DNA of 64,000 nucleotides from CAVVJA01 sp963809815 (GCA_963809815.1 CAWELM010000020.1:1-64000), one strand, 5' to 3'; shown: positions 51,627 through 61,388, counted from the stretch's first letter. Notes: generated from the sequence alone by a model not told the origin. A program made the numbers and translations.

Positions 51627-52742
51627 TCAGCTCAGCACATCGACGACGTCGACCGATTTGTATCCGTGTGCCTCGGCGACCGGCGCGTACGTGACCGACC
51701 CCTCGTAGGTGTTAAGACCCAGAGCGAGAGCGGGATCGTCCTGCAGGGCGCGTCGCCAGCCCTTGTTCGCCAGTTCCAGCGCGTACGGCAGGGTCACGTT
51801 GGTCAGTGCGTACGTCGAGGTGTGCGGCACGGCTCCGGGCATGTTGGCCACGCAGTAGAACAGCGAGTCGTGTACGGCGTAGGTGGGTTGACTGTGGGTT
51901 GTCGGCCGGGAGTCCTCGAAGCAGCCGCCCTGGTCGATCGAGACGTCGACGAGCACGGAGCCGGGCTTCATCCGGGAGACAAGCTCATTGGAGATCAGCT
52001 TCGGCGCCTTGGCTCCGGGGATGAGCACGGCCCCGACTACCAGGTCGGCGTCGAGCACGGCCCGCTCGACCTCGTAGGCATTGGACGCCACCGTCTGGCA
52101 ATGGCCTTGGTAGATCGCATCGACTCGGCGTAGCTGGGCCACGTTGCGGTCGAGAAGGAGCACCTCGGCTTCCATCCCCAGCGCGATGGCAGCCGCGTTC
52201 TGGCCGGCGACTCCGGCGCCGATCACCACCACTTTGGCGGCGTACACGCCGGGGACACCCCCCATCAGAACGCCACGACCGCCACCCTGGCTCATGAGGT
52301 GATAGGACCCGACCTGCGGGGCCAGCCGCCCGGCAACCTCCGACATGGGCGCCAGCAACGGCAAAGATCGATCCTCGAGTTGCACCGTCTCATAGGCAAT
52401 CGCGGTCGTACCCGCGGCCAGCAATGCGTCGGTGCACTCCTTGGAGGCGGCGAGGTGCAGGTAGGTGAACAACACCTGATCCTTGCGCATCCGGCTGTAT
52501 TCCTCGGCAATCGGCTCTTTCACCTTGAGAATGAGCTCGCCGGTGGCCCAGACGTCCTCGGCGGTCGGGAGGATCTCGGCACCGGCCGCCACGAAATCGG
52601 CGTCCGGGATCGATGAGCCCTTGCCGGCGCCACGCTCCACGTAGACACGATGGCCGCTGCGAACTAGCTCGTTCACGCCTGATGGCGTGATGGCCACCCG
52701 ATACTCCTGGCTTTTGAGCTCACACGGGATGCCGACCTGCAC
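51627..52742 (-). CDS. ald: alanine dehydrogenase
   Basis: 371 residues: VGIPCELKSQEYRVAITPSGVNELV, LFTYLHLAASKECTDALL with the catalytic His, and the NAD Rossmann motif VVVIGAGVAGQNAAAIALGM. HTSTYALTNVTLPY is close to the C-terminus. It interconverts alanine with pyruvate and ammonia. The GTG start has GGAGAGGAA just upstream. It is divergent from an AsnC regulator, the arrangement of ald and aldR in mycobacteria. Confidence 0.95.
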   Translation of the reverse strand: MQVGIPCELKSQEYRVAITPSGVNELVRSGHRVYVERGAGKGSSIPDADFVAAGAEILPTAEDVWATGELILKVKEPIAEEYSRMRKDQVLFTYLHLAASKECTDALLAAGTTAIAYETVQLEDRSLPLLAPMSEVAGRLAPQVGSYHLMSQGGGRGVLMGGVPGVYAAKVVVIGAGVAGQNAAAIALGMEAEVLLLDRNVAQLRRVDAIYQGHCQTVASNAYEVERAVLDADLVVGAVLIPGAKAPKLISNELVSRMKPGSVLVDVSIDQGGCFEDSRPTTHSQPTYAVHDSLFYCVANMPGAVPHTSTYALTNVTLPYALELANKGWRRALQDDPALALGLNTYEGSVTYAPVAEAHGYKSVDVVDVLS

Positions 52743-52835
52743 GATTCCTCTCCACCTTTCTGCGCTCCGTCAGTTGCCCATAATAATGAATCATTGAGAA
52801 CCATGAGGCTAGATTGCTGAAGAAGATTCGATAAA
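52743..52835. promoter_or_regulatory. shared ald/aldR control region with AT-rich palindrome
   Basis: The 93-base divergent gap is AT-rich for this genome and contains the palindrome AATGAATCATT (52785-52795). TGCTGAAGAAGATTCG follows it. Lrp/AsnC regulators bind such degenerate AT-rich palindromes, so this is a good candidate site for the adjacent regulator. Confidence 0.55.
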
Positions 52836-53360
52836 GTGGCGGCCGTGCCAACAGATCGTTCGCCAGTTCGTCGCGCGCCGGCGGCAGTTCCGAAGAATGT
52901 TCACCCGGTGCCGATCGACGAGGTCGACGAGCGCATCCTTTCCGAACTCGTCGCGGACGCGCGGCTGCCGAACAATGCGCTCGCCGAGCGGGTTGGTATT
53001 GCCCCTTCGACCTGTCTCGGACGAGTGCGAGCGTTGCGGGACGGAGGCGTGATCCGCGGCTATCACGCCGACGTGGATCCAGCCGCGCTCGGCCGTCCCA
53101 TCCAGGCCATGATCTCGGTACGACTGCAGTCGCACGCCAGAGGACAAATCAGCGACTTCGCGACCAAGGTCGCCGCGTTGCCCGAGGTTCTCAATGTGTT
53201 CTTCCTGGCCGGCGCAGTCGACTTCTATCTGCACATCGCGGCGACAAGTACCGAGAATCTGCGCGACTTCGTGGTCGTGAACCTGTCGGGTAACCCCGAT
53301 GTCGCGCTCACCGAGACGAATCTGATCTTCGAGCACCTTCGGTCCGGCGTTTCCCGATAA
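52836..53360 (+). CDS. aldR: Lrp/AsnC family regulator, probably of ald
   Basis: 174 residues: an N-terminal helix-turn-helix (VDERILSELVADARLPNNALAERVGIAPSTCLGRVRALRDGGVIRGY) and a C-terminal RAM domain (PIQAMISVRLQSH... EVLNVFFLAGAVDFYLHIA). It probably senses alanine or another amino acid and activates or represses ald. It has a ~25-residue extension before the HTH. The function is inferred from the divergent pairing known in Mycobacterium. Confidence 0.87.
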   Translation: MAAVPTDRSPVRRAPAAVPKNVHPVPIDEVDERILSELVADARLPNNALAERVGIAPSTCLGRVRALRDGGVIRGYHADVDPAALGRPIQAMISVRLQSHARGQISDFATKVAALPEVLNVFFLAGAVDFYLHIAATSTENLRDFVVVNLSGNPDVALTETNLIFEHLRSGVSR

Positions 53361-53361
53361 C

Positions 53362-54816
53362 TCACTGGTAGCGCTGCCAGTCGTCTCCTCGTCCGCCAGG
53401 CGTTCCGTCTGCCTGGATCCGGGCCCAGGCCTCGGAGAGGACTGACCGCAGGATCTGCTCGATCTCGTCGAACTCAGGCTGGCCGATGATCAACGGCGGC
53501 GAGAACTGGACGACCGGGTCTCCGCGATCGTCCGCTCGGCAGTACAGGCCGGCCTCGAACAGGGCCTTGGACAAGAACCCGCGCAACAGCCACTCCGACT
53601 CGTCCGCGTTGAAGGTCTCTTTTGTTGTCTTGTCCTTGACCAATTCAAGGCCGAAGAAATACCCGTCGCCGCGCACATCGCCGACGATGGGCAAGTCGAG
53701 CAGCTTCTCCAGCGTCGCCCGGAAGGCGGCCTCGTTGTCCAGCACGCGCTGGAGCAGCTTTTCCTTCTCCAGGATGTCGATATTGGCCATGGCCACTGCG
53801 GCCGACACCGGATGGCCGCCGAAGGTATAGCCGTGCGGAAAGGAGGTCTCGCCCTGCCAGAACGGCTCGGCGATCCGGTCGCTCACAATGCACGCGGCGA
53901 TGGGGGCATATCCGCTCGTCATGCCCTTGGCGCAGGTGATCATGTCGGGCACGTAGCCGAACTTGGTGCACGCAAACATGCTGCCGAGGCGGCCGAACGC
54001 GCAGATCACCTCGTCCGAGACGAGGAGCACGTCGTGCCGATCGCAGATCTCGCGGACCCGCTGGAAGTAACCGGGCGGCGGCGGGAAGCAGCCGCCTGAG
54101 TTCTGGACCGGCTCCAGGAAAACAGCAGCGACGGTGTCCGGACCCTCGAACTCGATCGCCTCCTCGATGCGATCGGCGGCCCATCGCCCGAACGCTTCGA
54201 GGTCGTCGGCGTGTTCTGGAGCGCGGTAGAAGTTGGTGTTAGGCACCCGGAAGCCACCCGGCGTGAGTGGTTCGAACATCTGCTTGGCGCCTGGGATGCC
54301 GGTGAGTGCGAGCGCTCCCTGGGGGGTGCCGTGATACGCAATGGCCCGGCTGATCACCTTGTGTTTCATGGGTTTGCCCACGAGCTTGAAGTACTGCTTG
54401 GCGAGCTTCCAGGCCGTCTCGACGGCTTCGCCGCCTCCTGTCGTGAAGAAGACTTTGTTCAGATCTCCCGGTGTGTAGTCGACGAGGCGTTCTGCCAGCG
54501 CGATCGCGGACGGGTGAGCGTAGGACCACAGTGGGAAGTACCCGAGCTGGGTCGCCTGCTTGTAGGCGGCCTCCGCGAGCTCCACCCGTCCGTGTCCGAC
54601 CTGGACCACGAAAAGTCCCGCGAGCCCGTCCAGGTACTGCTTACCGGCCGCATCCCAGATGCGCGCGCCCTCCCCCCGAACGATCGTCGGTACGCCACTG
54701 TGAGCGTAGGAACCCATGCGGCTGAAGTGCATCCAGAGGTGATCGGCCGCGCTTGCCGCCAGACGTTCATGATCGAATTCGTGGATCTCGTAGGCGGTGG
54801 AGATTGGCGTCGTCAT
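53362..54816 (-). CDS. class III (omega) aminotransferase
   Basis: 484 residues: HFSRMGSYAHSGVPTIVRGEGARIWDAAGKQYLDGLAGLFVVQVGHGR, FFTTGGGEAVETAWKLAKQYFK, SDEVICAFGRLGSMFACTKFG, and the PLP lysine in ITCAKGMTSGYAP. This is the putrescine/beta-alanine/omega-amino-acid:pyruvate aminotransferase group (Rv3329-like). It is coupled to the upstream AsnC gene by ATGA. The likely substrate is a diamine or omega-amino acid; which one cannot be told. Confidence 0.88.
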   Translation of the reverse strand: MTTPISTAYEIHEFDHERLAASAADHLWMHFSRMGSYAHSGVPTIVRGEGARIWDAAGKQYLDGLAGLFVVQVGHGRVELAEAAYKQATQLGYFPLWSYAHPSAIALAERLVDYTPGDLNKVFFTTGGGEAVETAWKLAKQYFKLVGKPMKHKVISRAIAYHGTPQGALALTGIPGAKQMFEPLTPGGFRVPNTNFYRAPEHADDLEAFGRWAADRIEEAIEFEGPDTVAAVFLEPVQNSGGCFPPPPGYFQRVREICDRHDVLLVSDEVICAFGRLGSMFACTKFGYVPDMITCAKGMTSGYAPIAACIVSDRIAEPFWQGETSFPHGYTFGGHPVSAAVAMANIDILEKEKLLQRVLDNEAAFRATLEKLLDLPIVGDVRGDGYFFGLELVKDKTTKETFNADESEWLLRGFLSKALFEAGLYCRADDRGDPVVQFSPPLIIGQPEFDEIEQILRSVLSEAWARIQADGTPGGRGDDWQRYQ

Positions 54817-55280
54817 CGTGCACCCCAGTCGTAGGTCTGCTTGGTCAACTTCAGGTAGACGAAGGTCTCGGTGCGATACACGCCAGGGATAGTCCGAATT
54901 CTGCTGTTTACCAGATGGAGCAGATGCTCGTCGTCGGCCACGACCACCTCGGCCAGAACGTCGACCGATCCGGCCACGACCACGATATACACGACTTCCC
55001 GTATGTCGGTGAGCGCGGAAGTAATGACCTCGATATCTCCGTTGGCCTGGATGGCGATCATCGCTTGCCGGTATAGACCGACCTGTATCGGATCGGTAAC
55101 CGCGACAATTTGAACGACGCCGGCCTCGATGAGCTTCAGCACCCGCTGGCGCACTGCCGCTTCGGATAGCCCCACGGCCTTGCCGATGGTTGCGTAGGGA
55201 CGGCGGCCATCCTGCTGAAGTTGCTCGATGATCGCTTGGCCCACGTCGTCGAGCAGGGCCCGGTTTACGGATTGGCCCAT
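54813..55280 (-). CDS. Lrp/AsnC family regulator of the aminotransferase operon
   Basis: 155 residues from the ATG at 55280 (GQSVNRALLDDVGQAIIEQLQQDGRRPYATIGKAVGLSEAAVRQRVLKL), then a RAM domain with REVVYIVVVAGSVDVLAEVVV. The frame opens further upstream to 55343, but the HTH starts here. Its stop overlaps the aminotransferase ATG, so it is the first gene of that two-gene operon. It probably autoregulates and may control the permease next door. Confidence 0.87.
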   Translation of the reverse strand: MGQSVNRALLDDVGQAIIEQLQQDGRRPYATIGKAVGLSEAAVRQRVLKLIEAGVVQIVAVTDPIQVGLYRQAMIAIQANGDIEVITSALTDIREVVYIVVVAGSVDVLAEVVVADDEHLLHLVNSRIRTIPGVYRTETFVYLKLTKQTYDWGAR

Positions 55281-55390
55281 GCGCCGATTCTGCCGGTAGG
55301 CACCCGGCTCGGCAAGTGAATTCGTCGTTTGACGGCTAATCAACGGCGGAAATCACCTGCCAAAACGGTCGCTAGCTACGTATCCCTAAG

Positions 55391-57022
55391 TCAATTGTCG
55401 GGTCGGCCGGCTGGGCCGTCGGCAACGCTCAGGTCAGTACTCAGCTGCGCGTCGCGGACCAGCGTTGGCGTGTCGCGGCGCAGGATCTCACCACGGAAGA
55501 AGGCCGGTGCCATTGCCCGCCAGATGAACATGAGGATGACGCCAACGACGAATGACCCGACACCGATAAGGAAGACACCGCCTACGGTCCAGTGCGGCGG
55601 GAAGGGTATGTCCCAGCGGGTGAAGCTGGCCGAGTGGTCCGCGTCCGGCGAGAGCCAGTCGTCGTGCAGGCTCCAGGCCAGGGCGAAATACAGGATCAGC
55701 CCGCCGAGCGTCGGCAGGATGCCCTGCATCCAGAGGTTTCGCGAGCTGGATCGGAGATTCTTGCGGTAGTACCACGCGCACGCGAAGCCGGTCAGGCCGT
55801 AGTAGAACGCGATCAGCATGCCGAGAGCCGTCACGGCATCGGCGATGATACTGCCGCTCGTTCCGAGGTAGTTCATGCTCGCGTACAAGACGATGGCGAT
55901 GCCGCCGAACAAGAGAGTCGAGAAGCTCGGCGTGAGGTAGCGCGGGTGCACGCGCGCGAACGGCGCTGGGAGTGCTCTATAGACGGCCATCGACAGGGTG
56001 GTGCGCGCCGTCGGCAGGATCGTCGTCTGCGTCGATGCAGCGGCCGACGTCAGCACCATGAGGATGAGGAGATGCGAGAGGAAGGTGCCGAGCCCGCTGC
56101 CACCGAACACCGCCTTGCCGAGCACGGATATGACATCCCCGGAGTTGTCTTCGTTGCCGAGACCGATGCCCTCCTCGCCGATACCGGCGAAGGACTGGGC
56201 GGCCAGCGTCACCAGCGTGTAGGTGACGAGCAGCAGGACGGTCGAGATGACAGCGGCGCGGCCGGGCGTGCGAGTGGGATTCGCCGTCTCCTCGTTGACG
56301 GCGACTGCGCTGTCCCAGCCCCAGTAGATGAAGATCATCAGGAGCAGGCCGCGGAAGAATGTCGAGAACGAGTCGATGTCGAACGGGTTGAACCAGCTCC
56401 ACGAGACACCGATCGAGCCATCGGTGGCGTTCCCGGTCCCCACCTTGACGAGGGCGACAACAGCGAACACGAGCAGCATGACCAGCTCGATGGACAATAG
56501 GATTTCCTGCAGCCGCGCGGACAGCTCGATGCCCCGGTAACAGATCCAGGTCATGAGCACGATCCACAGCACCCCCACCAGCAACACGCGGGAGTCGACC
56601 GGGTTGCCGCCGATCCCGTCCGCGTTGAACAGCAGAAAGAGGTATTGCCCGGCGACCTGGGCGAGGCTCGCCATGACGAGGACGTCGGCGGCGATGATTC
56701 CCCAGCCGCCGAGCCAGCCGGTTTTCGGTCCGAACGCCCGAGTGGCCCAGGTGAATGTCGTCCCGCAGTCCGGGTCGGCCTTGTTCAGTTCCGAGTAGCC
56801 GATAGCCGTGAAGAGCATCGGGACAAATGCCAAGATCACGATCACGGGGGACTGCAGGCCGATCCCGGCCACGATGAAACCCAGCGTGGCGGCGAGGCTG
56901 TATGCCGGCGCCGTGGACGCCACGCCGATCACGACACTGGCTACCAGGCCGAGTGCTCCGGACTTGAGTCCCTTTTGGGCGACCTCACCGGATGAGTATT
57001 GGGCCTCGGCGGTGTCAGTCAT
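55391..57022 (-). CDS. APC-family amino acid/amine permease
   Basis: 543 residues with about 12 helices. The APC motifs are GLKSGALGLVASVVIGVASTAPAYSLAATLGFI near the first helix and TFTWATRAFGPKTGWLGGWGI in helix 3, then IYWGWDSAVAVNEETANPTRTPGRAAV. Import of amino acids or amines fits the neighbouring catabolic genes. I chose the ATG at 57022 because AGGAG lies six bases upstream. Confidence 0.9.
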   Translation of the reverse strand: MTDTAEAQYSSGEVAQKGLKSGALGLVASVVIGVASTAPAYSLAATLGFIVAGIGLQSPVIVILAFVPMLFTAIGYSELNKADPDCGTTFTWATRAFGPKTGWLGGWGIIAADVLVMASLAQVAGQYLFLLFNADGIGGNPVDSRVLLVGVLWIVLMTWICYRGIELSARLQEILLSIELVMLLVFAVVALVKVGTGNATDGSIGVSWSWFNPFDIDSFSTFFRGLLLMIFIYWGWDSAVAVNEETANPTRTPGRAAVISTVLLLVTYTLVTLAAQSFAGIGEEGIGLGNEDNSGDVISVLGKAVFGGSGLGTFLSHLLILMVLTSAAASTQTTILPTARTTLSMAVYRALPAPFARVHPRYLTPSFSTLLFGGIAIVLYASMNYLGTSGSIIADAVTALGMLIAFYYGLTGFACAWYYRKNLRSSSRNLWMQGILPTLGGLILYFALAWSLHDDWLSPDADHSASFTRWDIPFPPHWTVGGVFLIGVGSFVVGVILMFIWRAMAPAFFRGEILRRDTPTLVRDAQLSTDLSVADGPAGRPDN

Positions 57023-57154
57023 GGGCGCTCCTGGATCGCAGCGGCCGATCATGTAGGCGTTGTGCGTTTATCGCAGTTGGTGGCCGATTCGGCAAGGGTT
57101 TCCGTGTTGCAAGTTGGCTACGGGCGTGGATTCGGTCGCATACATCTACATATA

Positions 57155-58381
57155 GTGACGCCCGTGCGCCTACTCGTGCTCGGTGCGGGCGGGGTCGGCT
57201 CGGCCGCGGCCCGCATCGCGGCCCGTCGCCCGTTCTTGACGCACGTCGTTCTCGCTGACTACGAGCGGGCCCGGGCTGAGCGGGCAGCCGCGGAGGCCGG
57301 CGATGATCGGTTCGTTGCTGTGGCGCTCGACGCGTCGAATCAGGCGGCGATCGAATCGGTGATCCGCGAGTTTGCCGTCGATGCCGTTCTCGGTGCCACC
57401 GATCCGCGGTTCACGATGCCGATCTTTCGGGCCGCGCTGGCGACGCGGATTCACTACCTCGATATGGCCATGTCTCTCTCCAAGCCGCATCCGGATGCGC
57501 CCTACGAAAAGACCGGCGTCAAACTCGGGGACGAGCAGTTCGCATTGGCCGACGACTGGGCGGCGTCAGGCAAGATCGCTTTGGTCGGGATGGGCGTCGA
57601 GCCCGGGCTCGCCGATGTGTTCGCTCGGTACGCCACCGACCACCTGTTCAGCGAGATCGATGAGATCGGCATTCGGGACGGGGCTAACCTGACCGTTTCC
57701 GGCTATGACTTCGCGCCGTCGTTTTCCATCTGGACGACCATCGAGGAGTGCCTCAACCCACCGGTCATCTACGAGAAGGACCGCGGCTGGTTCACCACCG
57801 CACCCTTCAGCGAGCCGGAAACCTTCGACTTTCCCGAGGGAATCGGTCCCGTGGAGTGCGTGAACGTCGAACACGAAGAAGTGCTGCTCGTCCCGCGCTG
57901 GATCGATGTCAACCGCGTGACCTTCAAATACGGACTGGGGCAGGAGTTCATCGAGGTCCTGCAGACGCTGCACAAACTCGGCCTGGATCGGGTCGAGCCG
58001 ATCGACGTTCGCGGTCACCGCGTCTCGCCGCGCGACGTGGTGGCGGCCTGCCTGCCTGATCCGGCTGCGCTCGGTGATCGCATGCGAGGACGGACCTGCG
58101 CGGGCACCTGGGTGCGGGGCCGGGGAAAGGACGGCCAACCCCGGTCGACCTACCTCTATCACGTCGTCGACAACGAATGGTGCATGCGCGAGTACGGATC
58201 CCAAGCGGTCGTGTGGCAGACGGGTGTGAACCCGATCGTGGCCTTGGAGTTGCTGGACAGCGGTGCCTGGACCGGCGCCGGCGTCCTAGGGCCGGAGGCC
58301 TTCGACGCGGTGCCCTTCCTGGATCTGCTCGCCGGCGATTATGCATCCCCGTGGGACCACCGCGAGATGGCACCGGTCTGA
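57155..58381 (+). CDS. saccharopine-dehydrogenase-like NAD(P) oxidoreductase
   Basis: About 408 residues: an N-terminal Rossmann fold (VRLLVLGAGGVGSAAARIAARRPF), VDAVLGATDPRFTMPIFRAAL, HYLDMAMSL, LVGMGVEPGLADVFARYA, and a C-terminal Sacchrp_dh domain. The family includes saccharopine reductase and lysine 6-dehydrogenase. Divergent from the permease across 132 bases, so probably co-regulated with it. The GTG at 57155 or 57164 is the likely start; the open frame before it runs through the divergent promoter. Lysine or diamine breakdown is inference. Confidence 0.82.
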   Translation: MTPVRLLVLGAGGVGSAAARIAARRPFLTHVVLADYERARAERAAAEAGDDRFVAVALDASNQAAIESVIREFAVDAVLGATDPRFTMPIFRAALATRIHYLDMAMSLSKPHPDAPYEKTGVKLGDEQFALADDWAASGKIALVGMGVEPGLADVFARYATDHLFSEIDEIGIRDGANLTVSGYDFAPSFSIWTTIEECLNPPVIYEKDRGWFTTAPFSEPETFDFPEGIGPVECVNVEHEEVLLVPRWIDVNRVTFKYGLGQEFIEVLQTLHKLGLDRVEPIDVRGHRVSPRDVVAACLPDPAALGDRMRGRTCAGTWVRGRGKDGQPRSTYLYHVVDNEWCMREYGSQAVVWQTGVNPIVALELLDSGAWTGAGVLGPEAFDAVPFLDLLAGDYASPWDHREMAPV

Positions 58382-58445
58382 GGGCAGCCTCCGGAAATGC
58401 AATGTTCTTCGCCGTGTCGGCTGGGCGCTTCCGGTCCGGACCGCC

Positions 58446-58724
58446 TCACTTGCGCCAGGCGGTGCGCCGGCGCTGGATGTCCCAGACCAGGGCGATGACG
58501 AGCAGCGCGGCGGTGGCAATCAACCCGACGGCTCCCGCACCGTTGTAGTGCGTGGCGGTGATCATCAAAAGCAGGATGATCACGCAGACCCAACCGGCCA
58601 CGCGAGCCCATCGCCCCCACTCGCCGTGCCAGCCCCAGTCCGACGGATGCTCCCTGGGGTGATCGTGGGCGTAGTCCTCGGGTGCGCCGGTGTCAGGTGG
58701 CTCGCTGCCGGGCTTAAGGGCCAC
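58446..58724 (-). CDS. DUF2631 family small membrane protein
   Basis: 92 residues: an acidic His/Trp-containing N-terminus (DYAHDHPREHPSDWGWHGEWGRWARVAGW) and two membrane helices, ending in a basic tail (RRRTAWRK). This is the DUF2631 protein commonly found near dxr in mycobacteria and relatives. Function unknown. AGGAG precedes the GTG start. Transcribed divergently from dxr. Confidence 0.85.
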   Translation of the reverse strand: MALKPGSEPPDTGAPEDYAHDHPREHPSDWGWHGEWGRWARVAGWVCVIILLLMITATHYNGAGAVGLIATAALLVIALVWDIQRRRTAWRK

Positions 58725-58810
58725 TGAAGGTGCTCCTGTCCGCCTGAGGTCGGATGGGCGATGTCGGGTGTCATTGTGGCACTACCGGATCAGAGCGGGA
58801 GAATGACCGG

Positions 58811-60007
58811 ATGACCGACCAGCGCCGCGTCGTCGTCCTGGGCAGCACCGGTTCGATTGGCACGCAAGCGATCGCGGTTGCGCAAGCGGCGCCGGATCGG
58901 TTTCGGGTCACGGCCATCTGCTCAGGTGGTGGCCACCTCGCCTTGCTCGCCGACCAGGCCGTTGCGCTGCAGGTGGCCGCGGTGGGCGTAGGTCGCGAGG
59001 ACGCAGGGCCGGAGCTGCAGGCGCGGCTGGCGGCGAAGTGGCCGACTGACTCGCCGGCCCCAGAGGTCCTGGTGGGGCGCTCGACCGCGGTAGCGCTCGC
59101 GGCATACGACGCGGATGTTGTCCTGAACGCGATCGCGGGCGCGGAGGGGTTACGGGCGACCCTCGCATCGCTTGACGCGGGACGCATCGTCGCTCTGGCG
59201 AACAAGGAATCGCTGGTGGCGGGTGGGCCCCTGGTCACCGGAAGGGCGAAGCCCGGCCAGCTTGTGGCGGTGGACTCAGAACATTCCGCGCTGGCCCAAT
59301 GCCTGCGCAGCGGGAGCGCGGACGAGGTCAGCCGGCTCGTCCTGACTGCCAGCGGCGGCCCGTTTCGCGGACGACGCCGGGAGCAGCTCACCCGAGTTAC
59401 CCCTGAGCAAGCGCTGGCGCATCCGACCTGGGACATGGGCAAGCTCATCACCACGAATTCGGCCACCCTCGTCAATAAGGGACTCGAGGTGATCGAGGCG
59501 CACCTGCTGTTCGGGGTGCCCTACGAGCGGATCGCAGTCGTCGTCCACCCTCAGTCGGTGGTCCATTCGATGGTGGAGTACGTCGACGGCGCCACGATCG
59601 CCCAGGCGTCACCACCGGACATGCGGCTGCCGATCGCGCTGGCACTGGGCTGGCCCGATCGCGTCCCCGGCGCGGCCCCGTCGGTCGATTGGTCGAAGGC
59701 GACGAGTTGGACATTCGAACCGCTCGATACGGAGGCGTTCCCCGCCGTTGATCTGGCCCGGACTGCCGGCCGCGCCGGTGGGGTGGCGCCGGCGGTGTAC
59801 AACGCCGCCAACGAGGAACTCGTCGCCGCCTTTCATGCCGGACATGTGTCGTTTCTGGGCATCGTGGACACAGTTCGGGACGTATTGATGGACTGGCTGA
59901 GCAATCACCACGCTGCCGCGGGGAACCCAGGTACCGTCGAAGACGTCGAATATGTGCAGGACTGGGCGCGCGCGCGGGCGCGGGCCGTCATCGCACAGCA
60001 GTCCTAA
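58811..60007 (+). CDS. dxr: 1-deoxy-D-xylulose-5-phosphate reductoisomerase
   Basis: 398 residues from the ATG at 58811: RRVVVLGSTGSIGTQAIAVAQ (NADPH site), ALANKESLVAGGPLV, AVDSEHSALAQCL (metal-binding Asp-Ser-Glu), LTASGGPFRGR, HPTWDMGKLITTNSATLVNKGLEVIEAHLLFGV. It makes MEP, the committed step of the non-mevalonate isoprenoid pathway. The frame opens earlier at 58754, but the conserved protein starts here. It is the first of three genes ending in ispG. Confidence 0.95.
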   Translation: MTDQRRVVVLGSTGSIGTQAIAVAQAAPDRFRVTAICSGGGHLALLADQAVALQVAAVGVGREDAGPELQARLAAKWPTDSPAPEVLVGRSTAVALAAYDADVVLNAIAGAEGLRATLASLDAGRIVALANKESLVAGGPLVTGRAKPGQLVAVDSEHSALAQCLRSGSADEVSRLVLTASGGPFRGRRREQLTRVTPEQALAHPTWDMGKLITTNSATLVNKGLEVIEAHLLFGVPYERIAVVVHPQSVVHSMVEYVDGATIAQASPPDMRLPIALALGWPDRVPGAAPSVDWSKATSWTFEPLDTEAFPAVDLARTAGRAGGVAPAVYNAANEELVAAFHAGHVSFLGIVDTVRDVLMDWLSNHHAAAGNPGTVEDVEYVQDWARARARAVIAQQS

Positions 60008-60023
60008 GGAGGAATGAGCAGCC

Positions 60024-61388
60024 GTGCTGTACGCCCTCGGTGTGCTCATCTTCGCTGTCGGGCTGCTGGTGTCCATTGCCCTGCATGAGGTCGGTCACCT
60101 GGTGCCGGCGAAGAAGTTCGGGGTCAGGGTCAGCCAGTACATGGTCGGATTCGGTCCCACCGTGTGGTCTCGCCGCAAAGGCGACACCGAATACGGACTG
60201 AAGGCAGTCCCGCTCGGCGGCTACATCCGGATGATCGGCATGGTGCCGCCGCGTACGGATGGGACCCGGTCCAGATGGCCGCGGCGCATGGCGTCGGCGG
60301 TCGAGGAGTTCCGTAACGCCAGTCGCGCGGAGGTTGAACCCGGCGACGAGGATCGTCAGTTCTACCGGCTTACGCCCGGCAAGAAGATGATCGTGATGCT
60401 CGGCGGACCGACGATGAACCTGCTGATCTACCTCGTGCTCACCGTCATCTTGCTGAGCACGCTCGGCACTCGGCACGACGACGCGACCACGACGGTCAGC
60501 GCGGTCGTGAAATGCGTCGTCCCAGCGAACTCGAGCCAGGCCGCGAACAACTCGTGCCCGGCGAATGCGACCCCGGCGCCTGCCTACAACGTGCTCAAGC
60601 CGGGCGACGTCATCGTCGCGATTGACGGCACCCGGATCACGAAATGGGACGACGCCGTCGCCATCGTCGAGCAATCGGCCGGGAAGCCTCTGTCGATGAC
60701 CGTCCAGCGCAACGGGATCGAACAGCAGTTGTCGATCACGCCGGTGCGCAACCTCAAATACGTCGGCTCAACCACGAAGACCAAGGAAGCCGGCTATCTC
60801 GGCGTGTCGCCGCAGATCCACAGTTACTACGCGGCCCTGCCGGTAACCCAGGTACCGGGATACATCGGTGATCAGATCGGCCAGGGCGTCAGCGCGATCG
60901 GCAGCTACCCGAGCAAGATCGCCAGTCTCTGGGGCACCGTGTTCGAGGGCAAGCCACGCGATCCCACCGGGGCTATCGGCGTAGTCGGCATCGGCCGACT
61001 CGGAGGCGACATCGCCCAGAGCAACGCGTTCAACGCGCAGGACAAGGCGTTCGCGCTGATCAGCCTGCTGGCAACCGTGAACCTGCTCCTGTTCTTCTTC
61101 AACCTGCTGCCGCTGCTTCCGCTCGACGGTGGACACGTGGCCGGTGCACTCGTCGAGGCGGCCAAGCGCGGTCGGGCGAGACTGCGGGAACGCGCGATGG
61201 CCGCGCGCGGCGCGGGCGGCGCCTCGGATCCCGACGCGGCCAAGGCGGCGGCCGCCCGCCGACGTCAGATCTATGTCGACACCGCGCAGATGGTTCCGGT
61301 CATGTACGCGGTCGCGTCTGTGCTGATCCTGGTGACGCTGCTCGTCGTCTACGCCGACATCGTGAAACCGGTCACCCTGGGTGGGTGA
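60024..61388 (+). CDS. rip1: M50 site-2 protease (Rip1/RseP type)
   Basis: 454 residues. The first helix carries the zinc motif HEVGH (21-25). KAVPLGGYIRMIGM follows. A PDZ domain spans about residues 190-260 (LKPGDVIVAIDGTRITKWDDAV). The third zinc ligand is in LLPLLPLDGGHVAGALVEA near residue 367. It cuts anti-sigma factors within the membrane. It has a GTG start with AAGGAGG eleven bases upstream, overlapping the dxr stop. An intramembrane protease between dxr and ispG is the mycobacterial order (Rv2869c). Confidence 0.93.
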   Translation: MLYALGVLIFAVGLLVSIALHEVGHLVPAKKFGVRVSQYMVGFGPTVWSRRKGDTEYGLKAVPLGGYIRMIGMVPPRTDGTRSRWPRRMASAVEEFRNASRAEVEPGDEDRQFYRLTPGKKMIVMLGGPTMNLLIYLVLTVILLSTLGTRHDDATTTVSAVVKCVVPANSSQAANNSCPANATPAPAYNVLKPGDVIVAIDGTRITKWDDAVAIVEQSAGKPLSMTVQRNGIEQQLSITPVRNLKYVGSTTKTKEAGYLGVSPQIHSYYAALPVTQVPGYIGDQIGQGVSAIGSYPSKIASLWGTVFEGKPRDPTGAIGVVGIGRLGGDIAQSNAFNAQDKAFALISLLATVNLLLFFFNLLPLLPLDGGHVAGALVEAAKRGRARLRERAMAARGAGGASDPDAAKAAAARRRQIYVDTAQMVPVMYAVASVLILVTLLVVYADIVKPVTLGG

